Origin: Hyphomicrobiaceae bacterium
GTDB taxonomy: Bacteria; Pseudomonadota; Alphaproteobacteria; Rhizobiales; Hyphomicrobiaceae
NCBI GenBank assembly: GCA_022842785.1
Contig: JALHOW010000002.1
Location: 1-64,000 of the forward strand
Reading direction: 5' to 3'
Length of the DNA: 64,000 nt
In this document: positions 1 to 9,654 of the stretch, in pieces
Layout of the letters: every line of letters begins with the position of its first letter
Numbering within the stretch: the stretch's first letter is position 1
Made by a program: the position numbers and the translations under genes
The notes under the pieces: generated by a model
Seen by the model: the letters and a program-made list of their open reading frames with translations, nothing else
Told to the model about the DNA's origin: nothing
The model's database searches: none

Positions 1-104
1 TCGACGGCTGAGATGTGCACGAACACGTCGTTGCCACCCTCGTCGGGCTGGATAAAACCATAGCCCTTCTGAGAGTTGAACCATTTGACGGTGCCGGTAG
101 CCAT
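1..104 (-). CDS. Cold-shock protein (CspA family), 3' end outside window
   Basis: Small single-stranded nucleic acid binding protein acting as an RNA chaperone. The first 34 residues are visible. They carry RNP1 (KGYGFI, residues 13-18) and RNP2 (VFVHI, residues 27-31) of the cold-shock OB fold, preceded by the usual TVKWFN start. The ATG at 104 is preceded by GGAG with good spacing. The C-terminal half lies beyond the window edge, so whether this is a single or a double cold-shock-domain protein, both common in alphaproteobacteria, cannot be told. Confidence 0.93.
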   Translation of the reverse strand, partial: MATGTVKWFNSQKGYGFIQPDEGGNDVFVHISAV

Positions 105-373
105 TCGTAGTTCTCCAAAGATGACTTGAGCCGCACGCGGAATTGCTGCGGCCATCAAAGCACGCATTGGAGTGTAAACCGATCTCAGCGAGCAAGCGCT
201 GCCGTGTAGTATGCACCAAGGCGAGTTCGACGCGCTGTATATGCGCTTTTTCTGACAATTAGGCAAGATGCCGCGTTGGTGTGCAGCGCAATACCAAGAT
301 TAAGCAGATTCCGCGTCCCGGCGAGGTACCGCCGGCCCGTTGTGATCTGCATCTGGCAACTATGCCTCGCGCC
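105..373. other. Intergenic region between csp and prs
   Basis: About 270 bp that must hold the csp promoter and 5' leader on the minus strand and the 3' end of prs. A short GC hairpin (CCGGC/GCCGG, about 315-333) lies 40 bp beyond the prs stop but has no T-run. Long untranslated leaders are usual for cold-shock genes. I see no convincing gene here; a 103-codon minus frame over it overlaps prs out of frame and looks spurious. Confidence 0.5.
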
Positions 374-1354
374 TCAATAAAACAGGCTCGAGACGCTTTC
401 TTCGCGTGCCGTCCGGTCGATTGCTTCGGCGAGTAGGGGCGCCAGCGATAGAACCCGCATATTGGCTGCCGCCTTGACCGCCTCGGTCGGCTGGATCGTG
501 TCGGTAATAACGAGCGACTTGATCCGCGAGTTGGTGATCTTGGATACCGCACCGCCCGACAGAACGCCATGCGTCAGATAGGCCACAACCTCCAGGGCAC
601 CTGCTTCGAGAAGTGCATTCGCGGCATTGATCAGGGTCCCGCCTGAATCGACGATGTCATCGACCAGCAGGCAGACCTTTCCGCGGACGTCGCCGATGAC
701 GTTCATGACCTCGGATTCGCCGGGTCGCTCGCGCCGCTTGTCACAGATCGCGATCGGCACGTTGATGCGCTTGGCCAGCGCGCGTGCACGCACGACGCCG
801 CCGACGTCCGGCGATACGACCATGAGCTTTGTGACGTCGTGACGCTCGAGAATATCGCGTGTCATGACAGGTGCGGCGAACAGGTTGTCCGTCGGAATGT
901 CGAAGAAGCCCTGGATCTGACCGGCGTGCAGATCAACCGTCATCACGCGGTCCACGCCGGCCCGCTCGATCAGGTTGGCAACGAGTTTCGCGGAGATCGG
1001 CGTACGCGGGCCAGGCCTGCGGTCCTGGCGGGCATAGCCGAAGTAGGGCATCACCGCCGTGATCCGTCGCGCCATCGAGCGCTTCAGCGCATCGACCAGG
1101 ATCAGCAGTTCCATGAGATTGTCGTTCGCCGGAAACGACGTGGATTGAATGACGTAGGCGTCCTCGCCGCGCATATTCTCCTGGATCTCGACGAACACCT
1201 CCATGTCCGCGAAACGCCTGACGGCGCTGCGCGCGAGGGGCACCTTGAGGATCGACGAGATCGCTTCGGCGAGGGGATGGTTCGAATTGCCGGCAACGAG
1301 CTTGATCCGCGGCGGCTCATGACCACCGGGGTTCTGGCGCGCGTCGAAGGGCAT
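374..1354 (-). CDS. prs: Ribose-phosphate pyrophosphokinase
   Basis: Makes 5-phosphoribosyl 1-diphosphate from ribose 5-phosphate and ATP in the cytoplasm, feeding purine, pyrimidine, histidine, tryptophan and NAD synthesis. The 326 residues match the usual family length. Visible signatures are YARQDR (107-112), the [11 protein letters not shown] metal and substrate segment (141-151), the flexible-loop KRRER (207-211, following K206) and the PRPP-binding loop [11 protein letters not shown] (231-241). AGGAG sits nine bases before the ATG. It stands alone, with gaps on both sides. Confidence 0.97.
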   Translation of the reverse strand: MPFDARQNPGGHEPPRIKLVAGNSNHPLAEAISSILKVPLARSAVRRFADMEVFVEIQENMRGEDAYVIQSTSFPANDNLMELLILVDALKRSMARRITAVMPYFGYARQDRRPGPRTPISAKLVANLIERAGVDRVMTVDLHAGQIQGFFDIPTDNLFAAPVMTRDILERHDVTKLMVVSPDVGGVVRARALAKRINVPIAICDKRRERPGESEVMNVIGDVRGKVCLLVDDIVDSGGTLINAANALLEAGALEVVAYLTHGVLSGGAVSKITNSRIKSLVITDTIQPTEAVKAAANMRVLSLAPLLAEAIDRTAREESVSSLFY

Positions 1355-1531
1355 GGCCCAATGCTCCTTGCTGGCTGCTGCACCGGGCTTCTAGCAGCCA
1401 GTCAGGGCCGTGTAAACGCCGCCACCCCGCGAGATGACAGATTCGTTGCTGATAGATTACAAGGAGTTCCTACGCTGGGCGCGCAAAGCCTCACCAGCTC
1501 AACTTCGGGATGTCGTCCGCGCCCTCAGACT

Positions 1532-1747
1532 TCAGCGCAGGCGCTTCGGCCGATAGACCTGCTGCACCTCGTCCCACTCGAGCGCACCGAGATCCTTCTC
1601 ACCGATGCGCACCTCTGCCGTCTGGCGGTTCAGCTCCTCGTCGGCACGCGCCATTTGCGCGGATACCTGCTGTGCAATCCGTCCGATGGCCTTGTAGGCG
1701 GCATAGAGCCCCGCGCCGACGACCATCAGTCCAACTAGCTGTGGCAT
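1532..1747 (-). CDS. Small hypothetical protein with one N-terminal membrane segment
   Basis: A 71-residue protein. Residues about 3-19 (LVGLMVVGAGLYAAYKA) look like a short membrane anchor, followed by a charged cytoplasmic tail rich in Glu, Arg and Gln that ends VYRPKRLR. I do not recognise a family. The frame is clean, with an AGGAGG-like site (reverse of cctcct) just upstream of the ATG. It lies between the S49 peptidase and prs on the same strand but is separated from both. A real gene is likely; its function is unknown. Confidence 0.65.
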   Translation of the reverse strand: MPQLVGLMVVGAGLYAAYKAIGRIAQQVSAQMARADEELNRQTAEVRIGEKDLGALEWDEVQQVYRPKRLR

Positions 1748-1779
1748 ATCCAGCCCTCCTCACCCGGAGCCTAGCACAC

Positions 1780-2682
1780 TTAGAGGCCGAAACGTGACCA
1801 TAGGGCGCGCGTTTCGAGCGCCGAAATCACATCGGCGGGAAGTGCCGCACTCCATGTGGATGCTCCGGCGCCGGCAAGCCCGTCGAGGCTCATTCCGGGC
1901 AGCCGGCGGAAGCGAGACAGAAGGCCGCCGCCGCCCATGGGAATGACACGCAGACGCACCTTGTCGCCGTGCAGCTCGCGCATCCGCGTCCTCACGTCCG
2001 CGATGCCATCGATGAGGCCCATTTCGAGCGCCTTGCGCCCCGTCCAGAAGGCGCCGGAGAAGAGGTCGTCGTCAGCACCGGTGAGACGCGCGCCGCGGCG
2101 CTCTTTGACGATCCCGATGAACGTGTCGTGGATGTCTTTCTGAAGCTCGCGCAGGCGCGCGATGTCCTCAGGCTTCTCGGGCTTGAATGGATCGAGAATC
2201 GCCTTCGACGTGCCGGCCGTATACACGCGCCGGTCGATGCCGAGCTTCTCGATGGCCTTGTCGAAACCGAAGCCCGCCGACACGACGCCGATCGAACCCA
2301 CGATCGAGGATGGATCGGCATAGATCTCATCGCCGGCGACGGCGAGGAAGTAGCCGCCTGACGCCGCGACGTCCTCGCAGAAGACGTAGACGCGCTTGCC
2401 GTGCTCGCTAGCGAGCTGGCGGATGCGCTTGTAGATGAGGTGTGACTGCACGGGGCTGCCGCCTGGCGAATTGATCAGCACGGCAACGCTTGGCAGCTTC
2501 GACGTTTTGAAAGCCCTTTCGATCACGCCCGCCGCGGTCGCGAGCGACAGGCCCGGCCGCAGCGGGGTCGCCATGCCGATCGGGCCGGTGAAGCGAATGA
2601 CAGGAACGACGGGAGCCCGTGAGAAAAGAGAGAACACCTGAAGGACCTCAACTGTCTGAGCGATCAGGCTGATGCCTGACAA
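1780..2682 (-). CDS. S49 family serine peptidase (SohB/SppA-like)
   Basis: Signal-peptide-peptidase type membrane-associated protease, 300 residues if started at the TTG at 2682. A GTG at 2637 has a GAGG site eight bases upstream and is a good alternative start. The ClpP-like core is clear: INSPGG, the nucleophile Ser in EDVAASGGYF, and the general-base Lys in AGTSKAILDPF, giving the Ser/Lys dyad of the family. It is shorter than E. coli SppA and is the single-domain type. A second S49 gene lies at 25.3-26.3 kb; this one is an unlinked paralogue with weak N-terminal hydrophobicity. Confidence 0.88.
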   Translation of the reverse strand: MSGISLIAQTVEVLQVFSLFSRAPVVPVIRFTGPIGMATPLRPGLSLATAAGVIERAFKTSKLPSVAVLINSPGGSPVQSHLIYKRIRQLASEHGKRVYVFCEDVAASGGYFLAVAGDEIYADPSSIVGSIGVVSAGFGFDKAIEKLGIDRRVYTAGTSKAILDPFKPEKPEDIARLRELQKDIHDTFIGIVKERRGARLTGADDDLFSGAFWTGRKALEMGLIDGIADVRTRMRELHGDKVRLRVIPMGGGGLLSRFRRLPGMSLDGLAGAGASTWSAALPADVISALETRALWSRFGL

Positions 2683-2757
2683 TCATGCAGGATATGGTCT
2701 TCAGAGCAAGGACTTACAAGCCGCGCCGCTCAGGGGTGCTTGGAGGCTCGAGAATGC

Positions 2758-3276
2758 TCAATCGCTGCGCCGCTTGAGCTTTTCCAAAGCTGCAAACGGA
2801 TTGTCCCGGGCGGGCGCCTCGTTCTTCCACTCGAATGTAGCGCCGTCACTGCGGGGAAAGGGATCGATGGCACTCGAGAGCTCCTCGAAGACGACCCGCC
2901 CCACATCCAGGCGACCATCTTCGATCGGCTCGGGATCATCGGCGAGGCTATCGATATCGGCGCCCGGGCCGTCACCCAGAAGCTCAGGCGGCCAGTAGGC
3001 CAAGTCGAGGCGCACACGATAGACTCGCTCGAGGGGAGCGAGCGTGACGACACAGATCTGCTGCGCCGTCATTACCGCCTCACCGTGCAGCTCGAAGCGG
3101 CCGGATTCGAACGGCTTGATCGTGTAGCGCGCGACGAGACGCTTGCAGACGTCGATATTGAGCGCCTCGGCGAGCGCCGCCCGCGTCTCTTCGGTTGCCT
3201 CGCGCGTGACATCCAGTCCGGCATCCGGAATGGCGCGCGTCTCATGCACCCAGTCGAGGATCGCGTTCATCATCAC
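2758..3276 (-). CDS. DUF177 (YceD-family) domain protein
   Basis: A 172-residue protein of the DUF177/YceD family, whose members in other bacteria are linked to rpmF and 23S rRNA processing. The family fits through the central stretch of acidic residues and the closing motif NPFAALEKLKR. Its ATG overlaps the stop codon of the upstream chaperone gene by four bases (ATGA), so the two are translationally coupled, a pairing common in Hyphomicrobiales. No rpmF follows here. Confidence 0.85.
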   Translation of the reverse strand: MMMNAILDWVHETRAIPDAGLDVTREATEETRAALAEALNIDVCKRLVARYTIKPFESGRFELHGEAVMTAQQICVVTLAPLERVYRVRLDLAYWPPELLGDGPGADIDSLADDPEPIEDGRLDVGRVVFEELSSAIDPFPRSDGATFEWKNEAPARDNPFAALEKLKRRSD

Positions 3277-3863
3277 GCTCCTTCGCGCGCGAGGATTTCA
3301 GGAAAGCTGACGGTACCGCCGACGAGAGCTGTCCCGTCCTGCACTTCCAGATGTGCGACAGCACGGCGCACATAATCGGCGAGCGCACTTGCCGTGGTCG
3401 TAGCAGCAACGGGATCTCGCCAGATCTCCGCAGCCAGCACACTCGCGAGCGCACTGCCCTCCGCATCTCCCGCGATCGCGGCGCGGTACGCATTGCCGCG
3501 CTCGAGCACAGCGGCCGTCGCTTTCTTCACATGTCGCGGCACACCCATGTCGCCGATCCCGAGCCGGCGGCAGGCATCGTCCATATCAGCGACGAAGGCC
3601 TCGAGCATCGCGCGCCCGGTCTCCTGGCCCGCATCACCCTCGAGTTCGAGCCGCGAGAGCACGAGCGCCACATGCAGCACGATCATCTCGAAGCGGCCGT
3701 GCACGGTGTCCGGCACGCCGAACTCGCGATAGAGGGGCTCGGAGCGCGCTTGTGCCACAATTGCCTCGTACAGTCTCAAACCCGCACGATGCTGTGGCGC
3801 GCGCCGGGTCAGGGATGAGAAATTCGACCAGAATGATCTGGCATGTGTCGGAGCAGAGGGCAT
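3273..3863 (-). CDS. Ubiquinol-cytochrome c chaperone (CBP3 family)
   Basis: Homologue of mitochondrial CBP3, an assembly factor for cytochrome b of the bc1 complex. The recognisable core is LYEAIVAQARSEPLYREFGVPDT, split here as LYEAIVAQARS and FGVPDTVHGRFEMIVLHV, followed by the Asp- and Arg-rich DMDDACRRLGIGDMGVPRHVKK region. I chose the ATG at 3863, giving 196 residues, because GGAG lies upstream; the open frame extends 45 codons further without conserved sequence. It is coupled to the DUF177 gene downstream. Confidence 0.87.
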   Translation of the reverse strand: MPSAPTHARSFWSNFSSLTRRAPQHRAGLRLYEAIVAQARSEPLYREFGVPDTVHGRFEMIVLHVALVLSRLELEGDAGQETGRAMLEAFVADMDDACRRLGIGDMGVPRHVKKATAAVLERGNAYRAAIAGDAEGSALASVLAAEIWRDPVAATTTASALADYVRRAVAHLEVQDGTALVGGTVSFPEILAREGA

Positions 3864-4152
3864 CGAACTCAGAGGGCTCCAGCGTCGTTCAAGGTGCTGC
3901 TGCGAGGGGGCCAACGAGCGGGTTTGAGCATACCCGGCCCGGATTGGCCAGCCTTGGCGTGCTTCCGCGGAACATATGGGGGCGCGGGGCGCGACCACCT
4001 AACCGGGGAAACGGCGACGGCGCGGCATTGCCAGTGTAGGATGGCCACGCTAGGCGGAAGTCAAGGGCGGCTCAAAGGCGATTCGCCAGCACCATGGCGG
4101 CGTCCATGGGCACGCCCAGCAGGCGGGGAGCAGCTCGGGGGAGCATACAGGT

Positions 4153-4638
4153 ATGACGAGCCAGCACGTGTCACGCCCTAAAGCCCGTTCCGGAATACGG
4201 CTGCCGGTGATCGGCGTCCTCATCGCAGCAATCGCCGTCGTTTCCGGTGCCTGCTCGCCGACGACCCTGCGGCATGGCCATCACTTCCAGGAAAGCGACC
4301 TCCAGCAGGTCCAGCCCGGCATGAGCCAGGATGCCGTCCGCCTCGCGCTCGGCACGCCCGACACGACCTCCACCATTTCCGGCGGCATGGCCTACTATTA
4401 TATTTCGAGCACCACTCAGCAGATGGCCTTCATGAAGCCGACCGAGACCGACCGAAAGGTACTCGCGGTCTACTTCAATCCCGTCGGCAGCGTCGACCGC
4501 GTCGCCCAATACGGACGCAAGGACGGCAAGATCTTCGATTACGTGAAGCGCGAGACGCCGAGCCATTCCCGCGACACGGGCCTGATCGGGCAGATTCTGC
4601 GCGGCATCGGCCCCGTCAATCCGCTCGGCAATTATTGA
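4153..4638 (+). CDS. bamE: Outer membrane protein assembly factor BamE (SmpA/OmlA lipoprotein)
   Basis: Lipoprotein subunit of the BAM complex that folds beta-barrel proteins into the outer membrane. The 161 residues start with a basic segment and a hydrophobic stretch (18-30) leading to the lipidation Cys34 in VSGAC. The SmpA/OmlA fold follows: the FQESDLQQVQPGMSQDAVRLALGTPD motif (given in two parts: FQESDLQQVQPG and VRLALGTPD), then YYYISS and VLAVYFNPVG strands. It is transcribed divergently from the CBP3 unit and convergently with the next membrane gene. Confidence 0.93.
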   Translation: MTSQHVSRPKARSGIRLPVIGVLIAAIAVVSGACSPTTLRHGHHFQESDLQQVQPGMSQDAVRLALGTPDTTSTISGGMAYYYISSTTQQMAFMKPTETDRKVLAVYFNPVGSVDRVAQYGRKDGKIFDYVKRETPSHSRDTGLIGQILRGIGPVNPLGNY

Positions 4639-5004
4639 TCATCGAACGGCCCAGAGCAGGCCGAGGCCTGCAAGCATGATCACGTTCAGCAGGCTCGACA
4701 GATTGACGTCGCCCGGCGACTTCACGCGAACGATGCGCACTTCGGGGATGCCTGATGTCTCGTAGGCTTGGCGCGGCTCACGCGACGTCACCCAACGCCA
4801 GAGCCACCCGCCGACAGGCCGCACGCGCAACGCCATTTCGAGCGGCGCGCGTCGCCATCCGTACTTGAACGCGAACACCAGAAAGACGATCACCAGGATC
4901 TGCAGAAGCATCGACACCCATCCGCCGACGAGCAGCCACGCGATCGACCAGATCCAGCCCGCCAGCGCCGCCAGCAACCAGCCGATCCAGCTCACGATTT
5001 CCAT
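4639..5004 (-). CDS. Hypothetical membrane protein
   Basis: A 121-residue protein with two or three Trp-rich hydrophobic segments in the N-terminal half (about 4-23 and 27-46) and another at the C-terminus (104-120). The region between carries several Arg residues (YGWRRAP, VRIVRVKSPGD), suggesting a cytoplasmic loop. I know no family name. Its stop directly abuts the bamE stop (convergent), and it is divergent from glyQ. Confidence 0.7.
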   Translation of the reverse strand: MEIVSWIGWLLAALAGWIWSIAWLLVGGWVSMLLQILVIVFLVFAFKYGWRRAPLEMALRVRPVGGWLWRWVTSREPRQAYETSGIPEVRIVRVKSPGDVNLSSLLNVIMLAGLGLLWAVR

Positions 5005-5138
5005 GAGTTGGTCTCCCCCACCGGCTGGGCTATGCCGGCCAGTCCCGGAAAAGTGGGCCTATTGCTTAGTGACGCGCGGCCCGGAATGCGTATAGTCCGC
5101 GCAGATCGATAGACCCTGACTTAGCGAAATCCGTGGCC

Positions 5139-6110
5139 ATGCCCCAGTCGACTGCCAAAAGGTCGCCCAATGAAGCCGCGACCGCGCCCATGCGCGCGCT
5201 CGATCCGCGCCGCTCGTTCCAGGACCTCATTCTGACTCTGCAGCAGTTCTGGGGTGCGCAAGGCTGCGTCGTGCTGCAGCCCTATGACATGGAAGTCGGT
5301 GCCGGCACGTTCCATCCTGCGACGACGCTGCGCGCGCTCGGACCGAAGTCGTGGAATGCCGCCTACGTGCAGCCCTCGCGCCGGCCCAAGGATGGCCGCT
5401 ACGGCGAGAACCCGAACAGGATGCAGCACTACTACCAGTTCCAGGTGATCATGAAGCCATCACCACCGGACATCCTGGACCTGTACCTCAAGAGCCTCGA
5501 CGCCATCGGCATCGACACGTCCGTGAACGACATCCGCTTCGTCGAGGACGACTGGGAGAGCCCGACGCTCGGCGCCTGGGGCCTCGGCTGGGAAGTATGG
5601 TGCAATGGCATGGAAGTGACCCAGTTCACGTACTTCCAGCAGGTCGGCGGGTTCGACTGTAATCCCGTCTCCGGTGAAATCACCTACGGTCTCGAGCGCC
5701 TCGCCATGTACGTGCAGGGCGTCGACCGCGTGTACGATCTGAACTTCAACGGCCGCCAGGACGAGCGCAAGCTCACGTATGGCGACATCTTTCTGCAGGC
5801 CGAGCAGGAGTATTCGCGCTTCAACTTCGAGCACGCGGATACGGATCTTCTGCTCCGCCATTTCCGGGATGCCGAGGCGGAGTGCCAGTCGCTGCTTCAG
5901 AAAGGTGCGCCGACGAACACGAGCGGAGGCCGGCATTTGCTCGCGCTGCCGGCCTATGACCAATGCATCAAGGCCTCGCACCTTTTCAATCTGCTCGATG
6001 CGCGCGGCGTGATCTCCGTCACGGAGCGCCAGAGCTACATTCTCCGCGTGCGCGAGCTGTCCAAGGCCTGCTGCGGTGCATGGCTCCAGACCGAGGGAGG
6101 CAGCGCATGA
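5139..6110 (+). CDS. glyQ: Glycyl-tRNA synthetase alpha subunit
   Basis: Catalytic subunit of the tetrameric bacterial GlyRS. The class II core is plain: [40 protein letters not shown], then [19 protein letters not shown] and the motif-3 like [11 protein letters not shown]. The ATG at 5139 gives 323 residues; a GTG two codons earlier or the ATG at 5190 are alternatives, since relatives usually begin close to the RSFQ motif. The next gene overlaps its stop by ATGA, and glyS follows 371 bases later, so the three form an operon. Confidence 0.96.
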   Translation: MPQSTAKRSPNEAATAPMRALDPRRSFQDLILTLQQFWGAQGCVVLQPYDMEVGAGTFHPATTLRALGPKSWNAAYVQPSRRPKDGRYGENPNRMQHYYQFQVIMKPSPPDILDLYLKSLDAIGIDTSVNDIRFVEDDWESPTLGAWGLGWEVWCNGMEVTQFTYFQQVGGFDCNPVSGEITYGLERLAMYVQGVDRVYDLNFNGRQDERKLTYGDIFLQAEQEYSRFNFEHADTDLLLRHFRDAEAECQSLLQKGAPTNTSGGRHLLALPAYDQCIKASHLFNLLDARGVISVTERQSYILRVRELSKACCGAWLQTEGGSA

Positions 6111-6472
6111 GAACGCTCAAGGCACGGCAGACCGCGCGCAAGGAAAAGGACGCGAAGGCCAAGCAGCCGCGCGCGAACGCGTCGAAGAATGCACCGCTTT
6201 GGATGCGCGTTTTCTCGACGGTGAGCCTGCTCGGCATTCTGAGCCTCGCCGTCATGGGCGCCTGGTTCGGCTTTCACACGGGCGGCCTCGGCGTTGCCTT
6301 TGCCGGGCTGGTTGGCGGCGGCGCGCTCGGCTGGTTCATCAGCTACGTCATCGGCAATATGCTGAAGGAAATGCTGCCGCTGATCCGCGTGCTCCTGGTG
6401 CTCGGCATCATCGGCGCGACCATTTATGTGCTGCACCTGCTCGGCGTGCAGCTCGGCATCAACCCGCAGTAG
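6107..6472 (+). CDS. Small membrane protein coupled to glyQ
   Basis: A 121-residue protein beginning at an ATG that overlaps the glyQ stop (ATGA). The first 30 residues are strongly basic ([14 protein letters not shown]). Then come three hydrophobic segments (about 38-58, a glycine-rich 60-82, and 91-115). The glycine pattern [17 protein letters not shown] suggests tightly packed helices. I do not recognise a family. It sits between glyQ and glyS and ends nine bases before glyS, so it is co-translated with the two tRNA synthetase subunits, but nothing in its sequence ties it to aminoacylation. Confidence 0.8.
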   Translation: MRTLKARQTARKEKDAKAKQPRANASKNAPLWMRVFSTVSLLGILSLAVMGAWFGFHTGGLGVAFAGLVGGGALGWFISYVIGNMLKEMLPLIRVLLVLGIIGATIYVLHLLGVQLGINPQ

Positions 6473-6481
6473 CGCAAAGCC

Positions 6482-8629
6482 ATGTCTGAACTTCTGCTCG
6501 AGCTGTTCTCTGAAGAAATTCCGGCACGCATGCAGGCGCGTGCGGCCGAGGATCTGAAGCGCCTCGTTCTGGAAGGCATTGGCGCGACAGGACTCGCCGT
6601 CGGCGAAGCCATGTGCTTCGCGACTCCGCGGCGCCTGACGCTCGTGGTGAAGGGCGTGGCTGCGCATTCACCTGCCATCTCGGAAGAGCGCAAGGGACCG
6701 CGCGTCGGCGCACCCGAGCAGGCACTGGCAGGCTTCCTGAAATCCGCAGGCCTCGCGTCGATCGGCGAGGCAACCGTCGTCAGCGATCCCAAGAAGGGCG
6801 ACTTCTACGTCGCGAAGCTCGAGAAGGCGGGGCGCGCCGCAGCCGAGATCATCGCCGAGGTCGCGCCGGCCGTGCTCGACAAATTCCCGTGGCCGAAATC
6901 CCAGCGCTGGGGCACCCGCCCGGAAACGTGGGTGCGTCCGCTGCACGGCATTCTCTGCCTGCTCGGCGGCAAGGTCGTGCCGTTCGCGTGGGCGGGCGTC
7001 GAAGCCGCGAATACGACGCGCGGTCATCGCTTCCACGGCAATGAGCCCTTCAAGGTCACGAGCTTCGAGGACTACGGCACGAAGCTGCGCGATGCGAAGG
7101 TCCTGCTGCCAGCGCCCGAGCGCGCGGAAATGATCCGCGAGCAGGCGGAAGCCCTCGCCAAGAAGCACAAGCTCGAACTCGTCCAGGACGACGCGCTGCT
7201 CGCGGAGAACGCTGGCCTGACTGAATGGCCGACGGTGCTCATGGGCCACTTCGACGAAGCCTTCCTCGAAGTGCCGGCGGAATGCCTCATCACATCCATG
7301 AAGGCGCATCAGAAGTGCTTCTCGCTGCGTGATCCCAAGACGGGCACGCTCGCGAACCGCTTTCTCGCCGTGTCGAACCTCATTGCGGCGGACGGCGGCA
7401 AGCAGATCGTCGAAGGCAATGAGAAGGTTATTCGGGCGCGGTTGAGCGATGCGCGCTTCTTCTGGGAGCAGGACCTCAAGCGTCCGCTCGACGAGATGGC
7501 GCTCGCGCTCGAAGGCATCACGTTTCACGAGAAGCTCGGCAGTCAGAAGGATCGCGTCGAGCGCATTGCCGAATTGGCGTTCCAGATTGCGGGCGCGGTC
7601 GACGCGGTGCCAGAGGACGCACGACGCGCGGCGCAGCAGTGCAAAGCGGATCTCGTCTCGGGCATGGTCGGCGAGTTCCCCGAGTTGCAGGGGCTCATGG
7701 GGCGGTACTACGCGGAGAAGGCTGGCACCAAACCGGAGATCGCGCGCGCCATCGAGCTGCATTACAAGCCCAAGGGGCCGTCCGACACCGTACCGCTCGC
7801 GTCGGAGGGAGACGCGACCGCGATCGCAGTGGCGCTCGCGGACAAGCTCGACACGCTTGTGGGCTTCTGGGCCATTGGCGAGAAGCCGACCGGCTCGGGC
7901 GATCCCTATCAGCTCCGTCGCGCCGCCCTCGGCGTGATCCGCATCGTGCTGGAGAATGATCTGCGGCTGAGCTTGCTCGCAGTGCTGCACACTGTCCATT
8001 TGCCAGTGCATAAGCGGATATTTGGCAAGACCACAGTGTTCGACAGGAGCGAGAGAGGTGCTTTGGTCAATCCTCGTCCGAAGGAACTCCAAGTCGAAAT
8101 CGAGAGCGACCTCCTCTCCTTCTTCGCCGATCGCCTGAAGGTGCATCTGCGCGAGAAGGGTGCGCGGCATGATCTGATCGATGCCGTGTTCGCACTCGGC
8201 GGGCAGGACGACCTCGCGCTGATCGTGAAGCGCGTCGAAGCGCTGGATGACTTCCTAAAAACCGACGACGGCGCGAACCTGCTTGCGGGCGTCAAGCGCG
8301 CGTCCAACATCCTCACCATCGAGGAGAAGAAGGACAAGACGAGCTACACGAGCGACTACGAGTTCAAACGCCTCGAAGCGAAGGCCGAGATCGCGCTCGC
8401 TGCCGCCATCGAAAGCGTGAAGCAGGACACGGTCGCCGCGATCAATGTCGAGAATTTCACCGGCGCCATGAACGCGCTCGCCGAATTGCGCAAGCCCGTC
8501 GACGATTTCTTCGATCAGGTCACGGTCAACGCCGACAATCCGGAGCTGCGCAAGAACCGCCTGCACCTGCTCTCGCAGATCCGCGCCGCCACGCTCGGCG
8601 TCGCCGACTTCTCCAAGATCGCGGGATAG
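6482..8629 (+). CDS. glyS: Glycyl-tRNA synthetase beta subunit
   Basis: Large tRNA-binding subunit of GlyRS, 715 residues, close to the family norm. It opens with the typical LLLELFSEEIPARMQ. It contains the GHRFHG motif, ECLITSMKAHQKCF, NEKVIRARLSDARFFWEQD, GMVGEFPELQGLMGRYYA and the HD-like domain signature DKLDTLVGFWAIGEKPTGSGDPYQLRRAALG (given in parts: DKLDTLVGFWAIGE, GSGDPYQLRRAALG). The anticodon-binding-like C-terminus ends FFDQVTVNADNPELRKNRL. It is the last gene of the glyQ unit. Confidence 0.96.
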   Translation: MSELLLELFSEEIPARMQARAAEDLKRLVLEGIGATGLAVGEAMCFATPRRLTLVVKGVAAHSPAISEERKGPRVGAPEQALAGFLKSAGLASIGEATVVSDPKKGDFYVAKLEKAGRAAAEIIAEVAPAVLDKFPWPKSQRWGTRPETWVRPLHGILCLLGGKVVPFAWAGVEAANTTRGHRFHGNEPFKVTSFEDYGTKLRDAKVLLPAPERAEMIREQAEALAKKHKLELVQDDALLAENAGLTEWPTVLMGHFDEAFLEVPAECLITSMKAHQKCFSLRDPKTGTLANRFLAVSNLIAADGGKQIVEGNEKVIRARLSDARFFWEQDLKRPLDEMALALEGITFHEKLGSQKDRVERIAELAFQIAGAVDAVPEDARRAAQQCKADLVSGMVGEFPELQGLMGRYYAEKAGTKPEIARAIELHYKPKGPSDTVPLASEGDATAIAVALADKLDTLVGFWAIGEKPTGSGDPYQLRRAALGVIRIVLENDLRLSLLAVLHTVHLPVHKRIFGKTTVFDRSERGALVNPRPKELQVEIESDLLSFFADRLKVHLREKGARHDLIDAVFALGGQDDLALIVKRVEALDDFLKTDDGANLLAGVKRASNILTIEEKKDKTSYTSDYEFKRLEAKAEIALAAAIESVKQDTVAAINVENFTGAMNALAELRKPVDDFFDQVTVNADNPELRKNRLHLLSQIRAATLGVADFSKIAG

Positions 8630-8668
8630 TCTCTCTCAATACCAACTACAATCCGCACGGGTGCGGCA

Positions 8669-9628
8669 ATGCTCGCGATCATCACGCTCGTCGCCCCGGT
8701 CTTCGGGCTCATCGCCATCGGCTGGGGCGCCGCGCGCATCCGCTACGTGCCCGAGGCCGCCGGTCCGCTGCTCAGCGAATTCGCCTACAAGATCCTCATT
8801 CCCGCCCTGCTCTTCCGCGCCATGGCCACCATGGCACCGCCCGCGCAATCACCGTGGCTGCTCGCGGGAACCTACGCTACGGCCGTCGCGCTCATCTGGG
8901 TCACCGCCACACTCGCGACGCTCATCCTGCTTCGTCGCCCCGCCGCCGATGCTCCCGCCATCGCCTTCGCCACGACTTTCGGCAACGGCCTCATGCTCGG
9001 CATTCCGCTCATTCTGTCGGCCTTCGGCCCGGAAGCAGCGACGCCCGTCGCCATTCTCGTCACGTGCGACACGATCATGCTCTGGATGCTCGGCACGCTG
9101 CACATGGAGCTCGCACTTCGCGGCTTCGGCGGCGGCTCCCTCGCATCGACCGCGCGGACCGTGCTCGATCTCGTGCGCAACCCGATCATCGCCGCCGTCA
9201 TCATCGGCACTCTCTGGCGCTGGAGCGGCCTCGCGCTGCCCGGCATCGCCGATAAGCTCATTGTACTCCTCGGCGGTGCCGCGATCCCCGTGTCGCTCAC
9301 CGCCCTCGGCATGACGCTCGCGCGCTACGAGATCAAAGGACAGACGCCGACGCTGCTCCTCATCACCGTGCTGAAGCTGATCGCATTCCCAGCGGTCACA
9401 CTGTGGCTCGGGATGTTCGTGTTCGGCCTGACGCCGCTCTGGGCGGCTGCGCTCGCCGTGTTCTCCAGTATGCCCGTCGGCGCCAACGCCTTCGTGTTCG
9501 CGGCACGCTACGAACGCGCGGTCGGATCGGTGTCAGCAGCGGTTGCAGTGAGCACCATCATCGCCGTGCTCACGGTCACGGCGACACTCGCGATCCTGCA
9601 GGAGATGGGGCTGCCGGTGCGTGTGTAG
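8669..9628 (+). CDS. AEC family transporter (auxin efflux carrier-like permease)
   Basis: Inner-membrane permease of the auxin efflux carrier superfamily, 319 residues with about ten hydrophobic helices arranged as two five-helix halves. Typical cues are the N-terminal PVFGLIAIGWGAARI, the conserved FGNGLMLGIPLILSAFG in helix 4, and the repeat-like LGGAAIPVSLTALGMTLAR and SSMPVGANAFVFAARY in the second half. Bacterial members such as MdcF/MleP-like proteins move dicarboxylates; the substrate here cannot be read from sequence. It starts 39 bases after glyS and may be read through from it. Confidence 0.9.
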   Translation: MLAIITLVAPVFGLIAIGWGAARIRYVPEAAGPLLSEFAYKILIPALLFRAMATMAPPAQSPWLLAGTYATAVALIWVTATLATLILLRRPAADAPAIAFATTFGNGLMLGIPLILSAFGPEAATPVAILVTCDTIMLWMLGTLHMELALRGFGGGSLASTARTVLDLVRNPIIAAVIIGTLWRWSGLALPGIADKLIVLLGGAAIPVSLTALGMTLARYEIKGQTPTLLLITVLKLIAFPAVTLWLGMFVFGLTPLWAAALAVFSSMPVGANAFVFAARYERAVGSVSAAVAVSTIIAVLTVTATLAILQEMGLPVRV

Positions 9629-9654
9629 AGCCATCGCGTGGGGCGCCCACTTCT

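Noticed and set aside
839-1738. A 299-codon plus-strand frame opposite prs
   Set aside because: Antisense of a certain gene, no conserved domain.
6668-8170. A 500-codon minus-strand frame opposite glyS
   Set aside because: The glyS frame explains the region fully; the antisense product has no motif and an abnormal Arg/Leu/His-rich composition.
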